Positions 1-12,840 of a stretch of 64,000 nt of DNA are shown here, piece after piece. The stretch is taken from assembly GCA_951804985.1 (NCBI GenBank), contig OX638133.1, positions 24,272,963 to 24,336,962 of the forward strand, read 5' to 3'. The notes under the pieces are model-generated. The model was not told the origin of the DNA, did not search any database, and saw only the letters and a list, made by a program, of their open reading frames with translations. A program made the translations under genes and the position numbers. This DNA comes from Dryomyza anilis (taxonomy: Eukaryota > Arthropoda > Insecta > Diptera > Dryomyzidae). Within the stretch, counting starts at the first letter, position 1, and each line of letters begins with the position of its first letter.

Positions 1-199
1 AAAAACATACACAAATCAAGTAGGTACTTGCTTCACCGAGGATTCGGGCACTGTCTACCGGGTATATAATTGAGTAATTTTTTGCTTTTCATCCATATCT
101 CTGCGTAGAGCTCGTAAGGCTCAACATTCAATTTATGTACTCGCGTTGAACGTATATCGAAGAGTACGCATTTGTCAGAGAATATTTGTTCTGAAAACT

Positions 200-480
200 C
201 GTTCATCATCCTTGCCTCAGCGCGACATTTGAAGACTGGCGTGAAGAGTGACTTATGCAGTATAATTTTAGTCCGTCGAGAACGAGAGCCGGAAGTAGCA
301 CCTGTTGACTAAAATTATTCTTCGGATAATCTCAAGACTGACATTGTTTTTGGTGTTCACTCTGGTTCATAGGTAGACGAAGTCCTTAGCAAATGTACTG
401 CCCAAGACGCCAGAATGCCTTGTTGACACCAAGTACCTCGTCCTGTCCTCATTCGAAGCGATTCCTTCTGTTATTGAGGG
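200..480 (-). pseudogene. RTE-like LINE reverse transcriptase remnant
   Basis: Read on the minus strand, this stretch gives broken reverse-transcriptase C-terminal sequence. The pieces include NEDRTRYLVSTR, then AKDFVYL, an in-frame stop, and NTKNNVSLEIIRRI followed by LVNRCYF. These match the pattern of RTE-type LINE proteins (a TKY-like motif, then a DFVYLG-like block, then IKRRI..ANRCYFGL). Stops and frame changes show it is dead. It is more GC-rich than the DNA to its right. Its limits are approximate and decayed sequence probably continues to about position 1 and about 640. The family call rests on remembered motif patterns, not on a search. Confidence 0.6.
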
Positions 481-1029
481 TTCCGCCTTCCTGATGAGCC
501 GATGAGCTTGTGATGCTCATTATGAGCTAATCACCAACAGCAGGCAGATCATCCAATCCTGCGGCCTTGTTTTTTTTTCAATTTCGATATAGCTTGTGCA
601 GACATCAACACGGTCAGGCGGCGGCAGAATTGTTGAGAGAAGATTTACCTCCATTATCTCGAATGTTCCCAGGGCTCTAATCACGTATGACGATATTCGT
701 CTAATGACATCGTTTAGACGATAGTCTTACTTAAGCAAAAACGATAGCATTTTATGACTATCGCTTCAACGACGATCGTTTTTAAGTTACGTGATGAGAG
801 CCATGGATATATGTTACTAGGTTCGCATTCTCGTCCCTTATCTCCTGAATGAATTTACGAGTGTCATTTCTGGCAAATTGCATCGCAATATCATCACAAT
901 CGAGTCTTTCTATTTCTCTATTATTAATTGGAGTATTTAATCTAATTTGCCAATTATCATTAAACATTCCTTAATGGATACTTTATGTTATATCATCAAT
1001 GAGTAATATCATTTTCGTCCTTCAAATTA

Positions 1030-1290
1030 TTAATAAAATGTATATAAAAACTCGTAATGCATGACATTTCAGGCATGACTAAGGCAATAAAATGTAGTCT
1101 TTTTAAGACAGTCCTTTATCTATAGACTCTTCTCTAAAAATATGGAAATAGCTAATTTGTTCATTTTTTAAAATTCTTTTTACAATAAAAATCAAATTTA
1201 TATAAAAACTCGTTATGCATGACATATCAGACATGACTAAGGCAACCAACCGTTGTCTTTTTAGAAGGACATTTCTTCTTTTTTTTTCTA
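1030..1290. repeat. Tandem duplication of about 162 bp
   Basis: A block beginning TATAAAAACTCGTAATGCAT near 1038 recurs near 1200 with few changes. It includes a GCATGACTAAGGCAA-like segment and a stretch ending in a run of T followed by CTATAGNCTC. A third partial piece (ATATGGAAAAAGCTAAT) lies near 1610. No gene is evident. The surrounding DNA from 481 to 2330 is otherwise AT-rich with no supported feature. Confidence 0.5.
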
Positions 1291-2334
1291 TAGGCTCTCT
1301 TCCACTACAGAAGTGCAGTGGCTCAGATGCGGCGCCCTTATATACTGCATGCATCAGTTCGACACTCTTCTACCAGCTTCGAGATGTTTCGAAAACATTC
1401 TACTCGTTTCGTGAATGACGCATGCTGTTGGCATCTCATTCGCACTTATGTGTTTTTAATGCGCTGATATTCTATCTCTTTCTCGCACATTTCCCCAGTG
1501 CGCTGAATGATCTTCTGTCTCTTTTTCTAACACATTGTTCAGTACGATGAATTGTCTTGCGTGCCATTTACTCTCGCACAGTGGAGCAAATTACATCTTT
1601 TCGTAACCATATGGAAAAAGCTAATGTGACCATTTTTCTAAATTATGAAAAATTAAATTTATTAGTATTTAATTATTTTAGATTCTATGATAATTTTGCG
1701 AGAGAATTATTTAGTTAATTTCACAGGTTTTATGAAAATAATTTCATAATCGTAAATCGATTATTTATATATTAAAACATTTACTTGTGTTCGGGTGGTA
1801 AACGTGTTGGCTTGGCGGATTTAAAATGTAATAATTATGTGTTGTATATTTTGGGTCTTGTGTATTCGTTGTGTTGTAGAATTCCTTCGCTGTCTTCTTC
1901 GAAGTGCTGTGAAATTCCTTCCTATTATTGTTGTGAATTGTGTTGATTGTTAATGTGTGTTTTATGTTAATTATATGTTTATTGTCGCCGTGACTAATTG
2001 TCGCGTTTGACGGGTTTTTATGCGGGTTTATATTTGTCGAGGTGAGTTTATTTGTTAATTTTAAACTTAAATGCAATGTCTCCGAGATGGGTGGTTTTGC
2101 GTGCGTTCGTGTTTTAGAAAAGCGTAACGAGTGACGATTTCGCACTTAAAACGTCAAAACTCATTGCAGCGAGTATTGTTGCAACGAGTGGGTCGGGCGG
2201 GAGTGTTCGTAGACATAGTGTTTACGTTTGTAACTGTTGTCAAAATTAAAAAAATTTATGACAAATATTTTCACATCGACTAGTTGACGCATTTGGAATT
2301 TCACAAAGGAGCGTCTACTGATGCATCCAGGCGC

Positions 2335-2850
2335 ATCATTAGAAATTTTTGTTTTTGGACAAGTTTGTTCCGTTGGGATTTGTCCAGAACCTAAACGCGT
2401 CATTGGAATTTTATTGGATAAAATGGCTTCTTTGAGATTTGGCCAAAACCTATTTGGCCAGAACCTAACTGCGTCATTGGACAATTTTTTGGACGCTTTA
2501 TTGGACAAATTGGTTTCTTTGTGATTTGGCAAGAACTTAACTGGGTAATTGGACATTTTATTAAGCAAAATGGTTCCTTTGGGATTTGGCCAGAACCTAA
2601 CTGCGTCATTGGACAATTTATTGGACAAATTGGTTCCCGTCGGATTTGGCCAGAACCTAACTGCGTCATTGAACATTTTATTGGGCAAAATAATTCCTTT
2701 AGGATTTGGTCAAAACCTATCTGCCTCATTGGATATTTTATTGGACAAAATGTTTCCCTTGTGATTTGGCAAGACCCTAACTGCGTCATTGGACATTTTA
2801 TTGGACAAAATGGTTCCTTTGGGATATGGCCAGTACCCATTGGACACGTT
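2335..2850. repeat. 60-bp minisatellite
   Basis: A unit of exactly 60 bp (core TTTGGCCAGAACCTAACTGC then GTCATTGGACA) repeats about eight times. The CTAACTGCGTCATTG core or a variant occurs at 2465, 2536, 2596, 2656, 2716 and 2776, with clean 60-bp spacing over the last five. Because 60 is a multiple of three, several frames stay open on both strands. Those ORFs are products of the repeat and not genes. Confidence 0.85.
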
Positions 2851-2894
2851 TTTGGAAAAGTGGGCGGAAAGTGAACAAAAGATCGAAAAACATT

Positions 2895-3150
2895 TTATTT
2901 GCAGAAATCGGTAGCAGACATCCTGTAAAATCAAATGGTACCATGGTCGGTGGTCTAGGACCACCATAAGAGGGTCAAAAAACACGTTTTTATCATTTTG
3001 TTTAGAAGCCGATAGCGGACATCATTAGAAGGCTAATGGTATTATTCCATGTGATCCATTTATGACCCAACATTTCTTAATTCAGAAATCGATAGTCGAC
3101 ATCATAAGGAGGCTAACTCTTTGGAGTGGTCTCGGATCCCCCAAAGAAGG
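2895..3150. repeat. Degenerate 80-100-bp repeat, three copies
   Basis: The motif AAATCGATAGTCGACATC and variants occur near 2905, 3006 and 3086, each followed by a short conserved stretch (RAGGCTAAT-like in the last two). It directly follows the 60-bp minisatellite. From 3150 to 3746 I see nothing else beyond AT-rich DNA. Confidence 0.45.
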
Positions 3151-3746
3151 TGAAAAATCCCATTTTCGAAAAAAATATTTTGTGAATGTCAAGGGGCATT
3201 TCATTACGTCAGCTATCTATTTTTGCAATAAAAAATGTATTTAATTTAATTTATTTATTTGAATCACCGCATAGAGTTCTAGAAATTATATTTATCCGGT
3301 GGAATATTTGCCTTACACACTATGTCAGTGGGTTAAACATGTGGTGCACGTGGCGCTGACTATTTACTGGGTTCTGCTTGTTCATTTGTTTGTCTGCCGC
3401 ACACTGCAGGATGGTGCTGCTGCATTTTGTGTTGAGTCATTTGCTGCTCACTGAGCGTATGACGACCGACGATTGACACATTGACATTGATAGGTGACTG
3501 TGGCATGTGTGCAGCAAGCCATGGTGAGCATCGTCATTATGCCGAAGAATGTCAAACACATGGTGAGTGTAATGACTGCACCGAAGCAGCATGAGCAGTG
3601 AGACCGATGTGATGGATACTATGCCGGTGAACACATTCAACTCCTACAAATTGTTCCAATTGTAGTTTTTATAATTCTTTATTTTAAGTATTTCTTGTAA
3701 TTTATTTTTTAATCACTTAATTATTGTATTTGTCTTCTGCTTGCAG

Positions 3747-6700
3747 GGTATGTTCAAGGACAAAACAAAGTATCCGACACTTACGCGCATGTCGTACTGT
3801 CAATGCCGCCTGAAGCTGGTCTTTGCCAGCATTTTTCGCCAGTTCAGCTGGAAACACGTGGCTCTGTTGCTCGATCGCTCCGATCTGTTCTCGTTGACGG
3901 TGGGCAAAAATCTCGAGTACGGTCTGCGACAGGAGGGTCTGTTGAGTTTTGTGCGTGAATTGAATGGGAACGAGCAGGAACCATACGATGACTACTTGAA
4001 GGATGCAAGCATGTATGCTAGAGGTATGATGAACGACATAGTAAAGGGCAGAATTCAATAATGAGTGAAGAATATTTAAGTTTCATTCATGGATTATTAA
4101 GTGCCAATGATTTAATGAAATTAAATGAATTGAAAGAATTGAAAGAATTGAAAGAGTTGAATGAGTTGAATGAATTTAATAAATTGAATAAATTAAATAA
4201 ATTCAAATTTAATAAACAGAAATTTATAACAATTTGTCATAATTTTCTTTACAGTGGTCATTTTGTCGGTACGCGGTACTTTAGTGCGCAAATTTATGCT
4301 CGCAGCGCATTCTCTGGGCATGACCAACGGCGACTGGGTATTTCTAGATGTGGAAATTTTTCAGGTATACTATTTGAAAATGCATATTTAAACGAAGCCT
4401 CAAAAAAAAGGGTTTACAGTGAAAATTTAGAAAAAAAAATACATTTTTTATTAGCTTTTTTATTCATAAAATATGTTAAAAGTGTTTTTAATTTAAATTA
4501 TTGGAATTAAAAAATCGCATTTTTAACATATAAAAAATGCATATTGTTTTGCATATAATGTGCATTATTTTGTACATTTCCTCAATATTATTTTGCATAT
4601 AAATTCGCTCTCTATTTATCACATTTACGGCTTTTTTCCATTCGTACAAGAAAAAAATCATCATCATATTGATGAGTTCTTTGTTCAAATCATGATTCAT
4701 TGTATTGAAGAACGATTCATACTCTTAATAACTACACAGAATCAAAAAGTGACGTAAATACAACGAACTTGTACATTAATACGACAAACAAATTAATCAA
4801 ATGTCAACCGATGATCTCGTTCGTCAATATTACGTATTGTGTTAATCAATCGAGATTTACTAACACACTGAAAGATTTTGAAGTACAGTGTACGTTAATA
4901 TTACGAATGCTATTTATTAAACTCGTTTATAATATTTATAATGATTTTAATTACACAATTATTAAATAAAACAAAATTATTCAACAAATTTATAGTCAAA
5001 TTAATTCATAAAATCAATTTGACTGCGAATTTCGGAATAATTATTGAATCTTAAATGTTATGCTCATCACATTATTGTCTTGAAGCAGCTGGTTTTTATT
5101 ACGATTTTCCAATTAAATTTGCGCATTCTATTTTATTATTTTTGATCAGAATAAGAAACAGAATACCAACTTTTACACGTTCACAGCACGGCGTCTTATT
5201 TGTTTTCCGCCATTACACTATTCCTGTATGTGTTAGTGTATACTTGAGAGCTTGAGATTGAAGATTCCGATACGTAATATTGATAAACGACTACTTCAAA
5301 ACATGTATGCTAGTAAGTTATATTGATTAACTTGTTCGTCAATATTACGAAAACCGTTTGATGTACGTCGTTTGTCAATATGACGAACGAAATTTTTTTC
5401 TGTGTACAAAACATTAATGAAAAAGTATTCTTCAATATGATAAAGTGTATGTGAAGAATACGTTTCATCATATTCATCATATAAATTCATAAAATACAAT
5501 ATATATGTACATCGTAATAAAGAATGTTGTTCATCAAAACAAATTTAAATCAAAATATTTATTTTTCGTTCATTTTTTGACATACTTCTCAGTTCTCAAG
5601 TAGTTCTTGTATGTTATTTCTTATATAATGCTTGCTCGACATCCATATAAATACCAGTAATATATTTATTTATGATTACATTAATAAAAATTTATATTTA
5701 TAAGTAATATATACACATTTTTTTTGTCCTTTTTTTTCGAAATAAATTTTTTTGTAATTTTTTTTTAAACAAATTTTTCTTTGAAAAAAAAAAAATGTAG
5801 ATTTTTTTCTAATTATTTTTTATTACGAAAATACATTTTTTTTTGACTATTTTCTTTTTTTATAAGAAATATATAAAATTTTTTATTTTGTAATTTTTTT
5901 TCGAAACAAATTTAAACTTATATTCCAATTATTTTTTTTCGAAAAAATTTTTTTTTGCACCAATTTGTTTTAAATTTTTTTTTTGGAACATTTTTTTTTG
6001 AAAAAATGTTTTTTTTTTAAATATTTTTTTTTTTGAAACATTTTTTTTTTGGGACAACATTTTTTTTTTCGAAAGAATTTTTTTTTCTGGTAATTTCATA
6101 ATATTTATGAATAAAATCATCATATTGAAGATTTTTTTTTTCTATCTAGAGTACCTACTGGGGTGACCACGACTGGAAGATGGGTGATGCGGATGACAAC
6201 AATGCACGCATTGCATACCAGGCACTCTTGCGCGTCTCACTACTGCAACCGACCAGTCAGACATACCAGGGTTTCGGGGAACAGGTCCGTGAACTGGCCA
6301 CACGCAAATATAATTACACTTTCAATGAACACGAGGAGGTGAACTTTTTCATTGGTGCCTTCTACGACGGCGTTTATCTGCTCGGGATGGCGCTCAATGA
6401 GACCTTGAGTGAGGGCGAGAATATACACGATGGCATTGCGATCACACGACGTATGTGGAATCGTGATTTCCATGGCATTACCGGCCATGTGCGCATCGAC
6501 GATAATGGTGATCGTGATGCTGACTATTCGATACTGGATTTGGATCCAATAACTGGACATTTCGAGGTTGTGGCGCATTACTATGGGTTGCATAGGTGAG
6601 TTTTATATATATGAAATACATACTGGATTAGATTTGATTTCAAATTTCAATAAACAATAAAGAATTGAGCAGATTTGCGATTATGAAATGTAATTTCTAT

Positions 6701-9700
6701 TTTTAAAGAAATTATTCGGCTGTGCCCGGTAAGACGATACATTGGCCGGGTGGACGTGAGGGCCCACCACCGGATGTACCACGTTGCGGTTTTCTGGGAA
6801 ACTCACCCGAGTGCCATGGCAATGGTAATTGTGTCTCCGTATTTTAGAAATTTACATTAAATGGCGTCTAATTTGCATTCACAGAAATGGTCATCATGTA
6901 TATCACGTTCGCTCTTGCCATATTTTTGGGTTTCACCTTTCTGGTAGTGTATCTGATGTGCAAGTGAGTTTCGAAGAAGGTAGTGTTTGTAAGGGAGCAA
7001 ATTAAAAATATTGACTCGTTTTCTGCAGACAAATGAAGCTTAACAACGAGTTGAACAACATGTCCTGGCGTGTGCGTCCCGATGAGGTCTTGCTGGAGGT
7101 AGGCAGACTCTTTGGCAGTAAAGTGGGTCTGCAAAAGCTCAATGCCGAGGTGAGTAGCACATCGAATAGTTTAAAGTGCACGTTTTCTAATATCTCCACG
7201 ACACGATGTGTATTTCGTAGAACTTCTCACTGCAACAGTATGGTATACATTCGGGACGTGCCTCCATCGCAAGCTATACTTCGTTGCCACTGACACAGGT
7301 CTTCACCACCATTGGCATCTTTAAGGGCGAACGTGTGGCCATCAAGAAGATTCACCGCAAAAAGGTTGACATCACCTCAACGTTGCTGTGGGAAATAAAA
7401 CAGGCGCGCGATGTCAGTCATGAGAATACAGTGCGTTTTGTGGGCGCTTGCATCGATTTGCCCCGCCCCACGGTGCTCATACTCACTGAGTATTGTCCGA
7501 AAGGCAGTCTCAAGGATGTGCTCGAGAATGAAGCGATCCAATTGGATTGGAATTTTCGCATGTCGCTGATACATGACATTGTCAAGGGTATGGCGTATCT
7601 GCACAACAGCGACGTACAGGTGCACGGTAAGTTGCGATCATGCAACTGTCTCATCGACGGACGTTTCGTGCTGAAGGTGTCCGATTTTGGATTGCGAACG
7701 CTTACCACGCCCTCGGAATTTGTCAAGGATCAGAATTATTTCAACAGTAAGTTGCATGAAAAGCGCAATTCTTCTTATTAACAGTACTGCTTAAGACTAA
7801 CAGTGCAAGAGTTGTGCAAGTGCAAGAACATGAAGCAATACTCATAGTGGGTTGTAAAAAACAAAAACTTGATCAACGTCTTCGATGCTTTCTTATATTC
7901 GCATATTTTTGTTGTAACACATGCAATAGGTTTGAATTGAATTCAGCAGTAGACGTGTGTTTGTTGTTGTTTTCTATTTAACGCTACACAAGTTATCGAA
8001 TTAAGCGATAGCAAAATACATAAAAACTTCGGAATAAAGGAACGGGAGTCCGTGTTTCTGCGAAATAGGTTTGAATTGAACTCAGCTGTAGACGTGTGTT
8101 TGTTGTTGTGTTCTATGTAATGCTACACGAGTTTTCGAATAAAACGATAACAAAACACATGAATACTTCGGAATAAAGGAACGAGAGCCCGTGTTTCTGC
8201 GAAATAGCTTTGAATTGAACTCAGCAGTGGACGTGTGTTTGTTGTTGTGTTCTATTTAAAGCTACACAAGTTATCTAATAAAGCGATAACAAAAGACATG
8301 AATACTTCGGAATAAAGGAACGAGAGTACGTGTTTCTGCAAAATGTATGATGTGGGCGGAAAGCGCAAAAATAGACACTAAAATTTGCTTTAGACAGATG
8401 AACTCTCTCACATACATGTTTTCACAGAAGAAAGAGCCAAAAAACAAAGTAAGAATAACTGACAATGCAGATATATGCTAAACAGGGTAATGTTTGAGTA
8501 CCTTACATTTCATCTCATCCCCGAATCAAGAGTTTTTTTGTACATTTGGTCCAAGCATAGTGCAAATTCTATTAATTTGTAGAGTTTGCCGATTTGTCTT
8601 CTATATCAAATTTAAAAAATAATATTTTGCTCGATTCTTGCAGCAAGAACAAGAATTATATTGCAAAATTAAGTTCAAATTTGAGTTCTACACATTGTAT
8701 TATTTATGAAAAAAATCAATACCCAGTCTTTCGTTTCGAGATTCGTTTCGTTACGAGATCAATGCGAGTAAATGGAAAATCACAAATTTTCGTAGGGATT
8801 CGAGCGTCCAATTGGACGATATCAATGCGTTATGTCGGAGTTTTATCGATACGAGAAAATGTTTAACAATCGAAACGATATCGTAGAAAACAATAATCAA
8901 GGTTCGAGATTGCTTTGTAAAATACTACGATATCAATTTAATAAACGTCTGAATATCGTATCTTGTTAAAGAACTTGAATGTACGAGCATTTTTAAATAT
9001 TAGAATCGACAGTTCAGACAGAATCGAAGTTATTCGAGAAAACTTCGAGGAACCGGAAGCAGACTGTGTAGTAACTGAAACACATGTATAGTACTATTTT
9101 GTAACACTTTTTTTTTCTGTCTTGATTTTATATTATAAGAATTCCTTTGGATTGCGCCTGAACTGCTGCCACTGACCGTTTTACCCGGCACACCGGCTAC
9201 GCAAAAGGGCGATGTTTATTCGTTTGCCATCATTCTGGAGGAAATTGTCGTGCGTGGTGGACCTTATGAGACAGCTCGTCAATTTCTTGATCTACAAACT
9301 ATTTTGAATCGCGTCGAGGCACACGAATCACCCGCCTTTCGACCATTTGTCGGACAACGCGATTGCCCGCCCGATGTGCTGGATTTGATGGAGAAATGCT
9401 GGGATGACAATCCAGATGATCGTCCCGCTTTTGCGACGATACGCTCAACAGTGCGCCTAATTATGAAGTAAGCTATTTGAAAATTCAACTTTTCTATTCA
9501 AAAATAAACATAACGTAAAAACTTTTGAAATTTCTACAGGGGTTTTTGCGAGAATCTTATGGACGATTTGCTGCGACGCATGGAACAGTATGCCAACAAT
9601 TTAGAGAGTCTTGTTGAGGAGAAGACCGAACAGCTGAGCATGGAAAAGCGACGCACGGAGGAGCTGCTCTATCAGGTGTTGCCACGACCCGTGGCCACAC

Positions 9701-10749
9701 AATTGCTCGCCGGTGAAATGGTGCAACCGGAACAGTTTGAATGCGTCACCATCTATTTCAGTGACATCGTAGGCTTTACGGCGCTGTGCGCCCAAAGCGG
9801 TCCCATGGAAGTGGTTGACTTTCTCAATGATCTTTACAGTACATTCGATCGTATTATTGGCTTCTATGATGTATACAAGGTAAGAACTGATTATAAATGA
9901 AATTTCCGAATTTCAATTGATTTATTTTGAATTTCGAATAGAATTTTTGAATTACAAATGATCTTTTTTCAAATTTTCGAATTTCATTTGATTTATTTTG
10001 AATTCCGAATGGAATTTTTGAATTACAAAAAACTCTTTTCAATTTGAAATGAAATTTCCGAATTTCAATTGATTTATTTTGAATTTCGAATGTAATTTTT
10101 GAATTACAAATGATCTTAGTTAAATTTCAATTGATCTCTTCTGAATTACATTTGTAAATGGTGCAGAAAATAATACAACCACCCAATATTTTAGGTGGAA
10201 ACCATTGGCGATGCCTACATGGTGGTGTCCGGGTTGCCGGAGCGCAACGGCGACGATCATGCGCGCGAGATCGGTCTCATGGCTTTGGCCATTTTGGATG
10301 CAGTCAAATCGTTCAGTATTAAGCACAAGCCTGACTATCAGCTCAAAATACGCATCGGCATACATGCGGGTCCCGTGTGCGCTGGCGTCGTCGGACAAAA
10401 GATGCCGCATTATTGCCTGTTCGGCGATACGGTAAACACAGCATCTCGCATGGAGTCCACTGGTTTGCGTATGTTCAAAATAATTGCACAATAATTATAT
10501 GATTTAATTAATTGTGAAAACTTTTTAGCACTCAAAATACACGTCTCCTCGGCGGCTAAAGTTATTTTCGATAAATTTGGCACTTTTGAAATGGAACTGC
10601 GTGGCGAGGTCGAGTTAAAGGGCAAAGGCGCCGTCACCACATACTGGCTGCTGGGTTGTACGGAACCAGATCCGCGTCCACCAACACCACTGAAGCATAA
10701 TAATGACGATCTACCATTTCCAATACTCTTTCCGGCCATTGGCAAATAG
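3747..10749 (+). CDS. Receptor guanylate cyclase, natriuretic-peptide-receptor-like (5' end missing)
   Basis: Single-pass receptor that makes cGMP from GTP. Eleven exons join in phase: 3747-4023, 4255-4364, 6150-6595, 6709-6824, 6885-6963, 7029-7149, 7221-7746, 9140-9467, 9540-9879, 10195-10468 and 10529-10749 (stop TAG), giving 945 residues. Order: part of the extracellular ANF-receptor ligand domain (residues 1 to about 315), one transmembrane helix (about 319-341), a kinase-homology domain (about 395-665), a coiled coil ([19 protein letters not shown]), and a class III cyclase domain with the metal-binding motif [21 protein letters not shown] and [17 protein letters not shown]. The kinase-like domain keeps VAIKK and DFG but has HGK in place of HRD, as expected for a regulatory pseudokinase. 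The first exon here opens with an acceptor (TGCTTGCAG), so signal peptide and N-terminal exons lie upstream. It most resembles NPR-type cyclases; the exact fly orthologue is uncertain (CG31183-like is my best guess). Confidence 0.93.
4733..5406. mobile_element. MITE-like element in intron 2 of the cyclase gene
   Basis: The ends are inverted: TACACAGAATC on the left and the complement of TACACAGAAAAA on the right. A subterminal motif GTTCGTCAATATTACG occurs at 4819 and again at 5334, and related inverted copies (CGAACGAAA, GACAAAC) lie near both ends. No coding capacity is seen. I could not define a target-site duplication. Confidence 0.5.
5660..6115. repeat. Low-complexity poly-T tract in intron 2
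   Basis: Runs of 8 to 10 T separated by short GAAA, CGAAA or GGGACAA interruptions fill about 450 bp. It ends about 35 bp before the acceptor of the next cyclase exon. A lysine-rich reading frame on the minus strand is only the complement of the T runs. Confidence 0.8.
7925..8345. repeat. Three tandem copies of a ~139-bp unit in intron 7
   Basis: Units start near 7925, 8065 and 8203 with AATAGGTTTGAATTGAA. They continue through GACGTGTGTTTGTTGTTGT and end near GGAACGAGAG..CGTGTTTCTGC. Divergence is low, so the expansion looks fairly recent. The rest of this 1.4-kb intron is AT-rich without a recognised gene. Confidence 0.8.
8812..8890 (+). repeat. Dispersed repeat, copy 1 (inverted partner at 26286-26355)
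   Basis: GATATCAATGCGTTATGTCG, then GAGTTTT, ACGAGAAAATG and GAAACGATATCG, matches in order the reverse complement of 26286-26355. The two copies are 17 kb apart, in introns of different genes, and share no coding sequence. The element family is not recognised. Confidence 0.55.
9890..10140. repeat. AT-rich 70-80-bp repeat in intron 9
   Basis: TTTATTTTGAATTYCGAAT followed by GAATTTTTGAATTACAAA recurs about three times near 9920, 9990 and 10073. It fills most of the intron between the two main cyclase-domain exons. Confidence 0.65.
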
Positions 10750-11139
10750 CCGGAAATGTCGTTTACCGAGGAGCAAGATTGAGACGTCGAAGTGGCTAAT
10801 GGCGACACTGTTTTAGCCAAAGATTAACCAAATACTATATATGTACCTTCTTGTGTACCTTTCAATTATGATAACTGCTGTATCATTCCATAGTAACTGT
10901 AGTTCAATTATATATGACCTTTTTGAAATATGTGTCCACCTAAATGTTAGTAGGTATACTTGAAAAGTTTAAAATAGTCCTAGCGAATTAAGTGTAGTAA
11001 ACGTGCTGTGAGTGTAAAATATTTATATTTTTTGTATGGATATTTAAAAAATAATGTTGAAATGAATTCATAGTGATTTGTGAGTTGGATTTGTTCATGT
11101 TGTTTACGATTGTATGTAATTTGTAGGTACAATTTAAGA

Positions 11140-11145
11140 AATAAA
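11140..11145 (+). terminator. Polyadenylation signal of the guanylate cyclase gene
   Basis: Canonical AATAAA about 390 bp after the stop codon, in AT-rich 3' UTR-like sequence. No earlier canonical hexamer was seen between the stop and this site. Confidence 0.6.
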
Positions 11146-11178
11146 ATTATCAAAAAATAGTTTCATTTTTTTATTACC

Positions 11179-12564
11179 TACACGCTGCAAAAAAAATGGC
11201 TCTCCCAAACATAATTTTGTAGGCATTAACATGTATGTTTGGAATTTTATGTAAACATAATATATAATTGACTGATAAATCATTTGTAAACAGGGTTGTA
11301 TTGAGACTTGAACAGTGTTGTAATGAGCTCTGACTTACATTATAATATCACGGAAACATTTTAATGTTGCCCCTTAAAATGGAGTATGTTCTAATGGAAA
11401 CATAATAATTACTACATCAAAATAAAATAAATATTTGAACCGAAACATAAATATGTTCAAAATAAAACATGATTTTGAACGACCTGAATATAAATATGTT
11501 TCCAGTGAAACATATCAGTTGTTTCACTTTAAAAAGTAGTATGTTTGCATAGAAACATATTTAAATATTTTTGGAAAGAAATCCTGAAAATAAAATAAAA
11601 TATTGTTTTTTTTTTTATTTATTTTTATTAAAAATCTTTAAACATGCACAGTGGGAACTTATAATAATTGAATTCATATACAAATTTTTAAATGCATAAA
11701 TAAATAATTGGTTTAAAACTGCAAGTACAAGTGACAGCATCAATGAATGCACAATTGCACCAGCAGACGCTAAACCAGTCGATCCAGGCTCGGTTTATAT
11801 TTGGTACAGTTACAGTTGATCTCAGTACAGCACATAGCGTAGGCAAGGAATTCACGGATGATTTTGTAAAAAAACATGCCGAATTCTGTTTGAAAATCGA
11901 AACACTGATTTTTATTTGTGGTTTTTTCACTTTAGTTTCAGAAATTTACTATTTGTACTTTTTGTAACACAATATATATATTTATTTAATTTACAAATAA
12001 CAAAATTATTCCCGACGCCAACACGTTTTCTCAACGAACACCAAAAGACACGTAGGCAGAAAATGCCGATCACCGAGTGCTCAACGAGTGCCAACTTCGT
12101 ATGCAAGAAGAATGCTGCAAGAATACACTTATTTAAATCCAATTTATTTTTTGTTTGTTTGTAAACATCAATATGTTCAAACGATGGCGTCGGTAGAAAA
12201 TGCTGCACAACGTTGCCAACTTCGTCAGTCGATAAATTATCGAATTAAGATGAGCGTTGCGAACATACGTTGTATTTAGATTTGATTAGCATTTTCTGTG
12301 TTTCGAAACATAGTTTTAACCAAGTAAATTGCCAAGAAATAGTTTATTCAAATGCAATTAATATTTTATGTTGGTATTGTAACATATTTATGGTAAATTT
12401 GACAGATTCTGCTGGACAATATAATAATGTTTACACGTGAGCAAAAATAAATTCAATTTCGATTATAATTTAAATACACTTCATTCGTAATACATGTATG
12501 GTAATTTCGTATTACTTTTTAATTACATTCAAACATATTGAAACAATTCTTTTCTATCCGTGTA
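11179..12564. mobile_element. Possible non-autonomous element with GAAACATA repeats
   Basis: Short inverted ends (TACACGCTGCAAAAAA on the left; complement of TACACGGATAGAAAAG on the right) enclose AT-rich DNA. GAAACATA and AACATA motifs crowd the left third and recur near the right end. The ends resemble those of the element in cyclase intron 2 (TACACAGAA), so the two may be related. No target duplication could be defined and the limits are tentative. Confidence 0.35.
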
Positions 12565-12655
12565 CGAGTTTGACGTCCGGAACTCCAGGAAATATGAGAT
12601 GAAATTCCAATGGTTGCCGTTCGTGCTGCCTGAAACGGATTTGCAAAACGATTGA
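12560..12655 (+). other. Coding-like island, possible exon remnant
   Basis: A 32-codon frame ending in TGA reads VYEFDVRNSRKYEMKFQWLP followed by FVLPETDLQND. Its composition is protein-like and more GC-rich than its surroundings. There is an in-frame stop just upstream and no convincing acceptor, and its start overlaps the proposed right end of the preceding element. It could be the last exon of a broken gene or chance. Function unknown. Confidence 0.25.
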
Positions 12656-12840
12656 AGCTAGTGATGAAATTTAATGGATCTGTGATTTAAAAGCAGTTTT
12701 TTAAAATATTATCAATAAATATAGTTTTACTTCCTGATAAAAATAAATATTATATAATGAATGATTAGCAAGTTATATCAATTTAAAAGTGTATGAGAAT
12801 ATATTAACCACGGGGAAGATATTAATAAATCACTTTAAAA

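Noticed and set aside
1330..1430. Heat-shock-like promoter (TTATATAC with TTCGAA motifs)
   Set aside because: Spacing of TATA-like and initiator-like words is too short and no gene follows that can be recognised.
2161..2874. Overlapping long ORFs on both strands
   Set aside because: All come from a 60-bp minisatellite whose period is a multiple of three; the peptides are repeats of one phrase in each frame.
5929..6123. Lysine-rich minus-strand ORF
   Set aside because: Complement of a poly-T tract in an intron.
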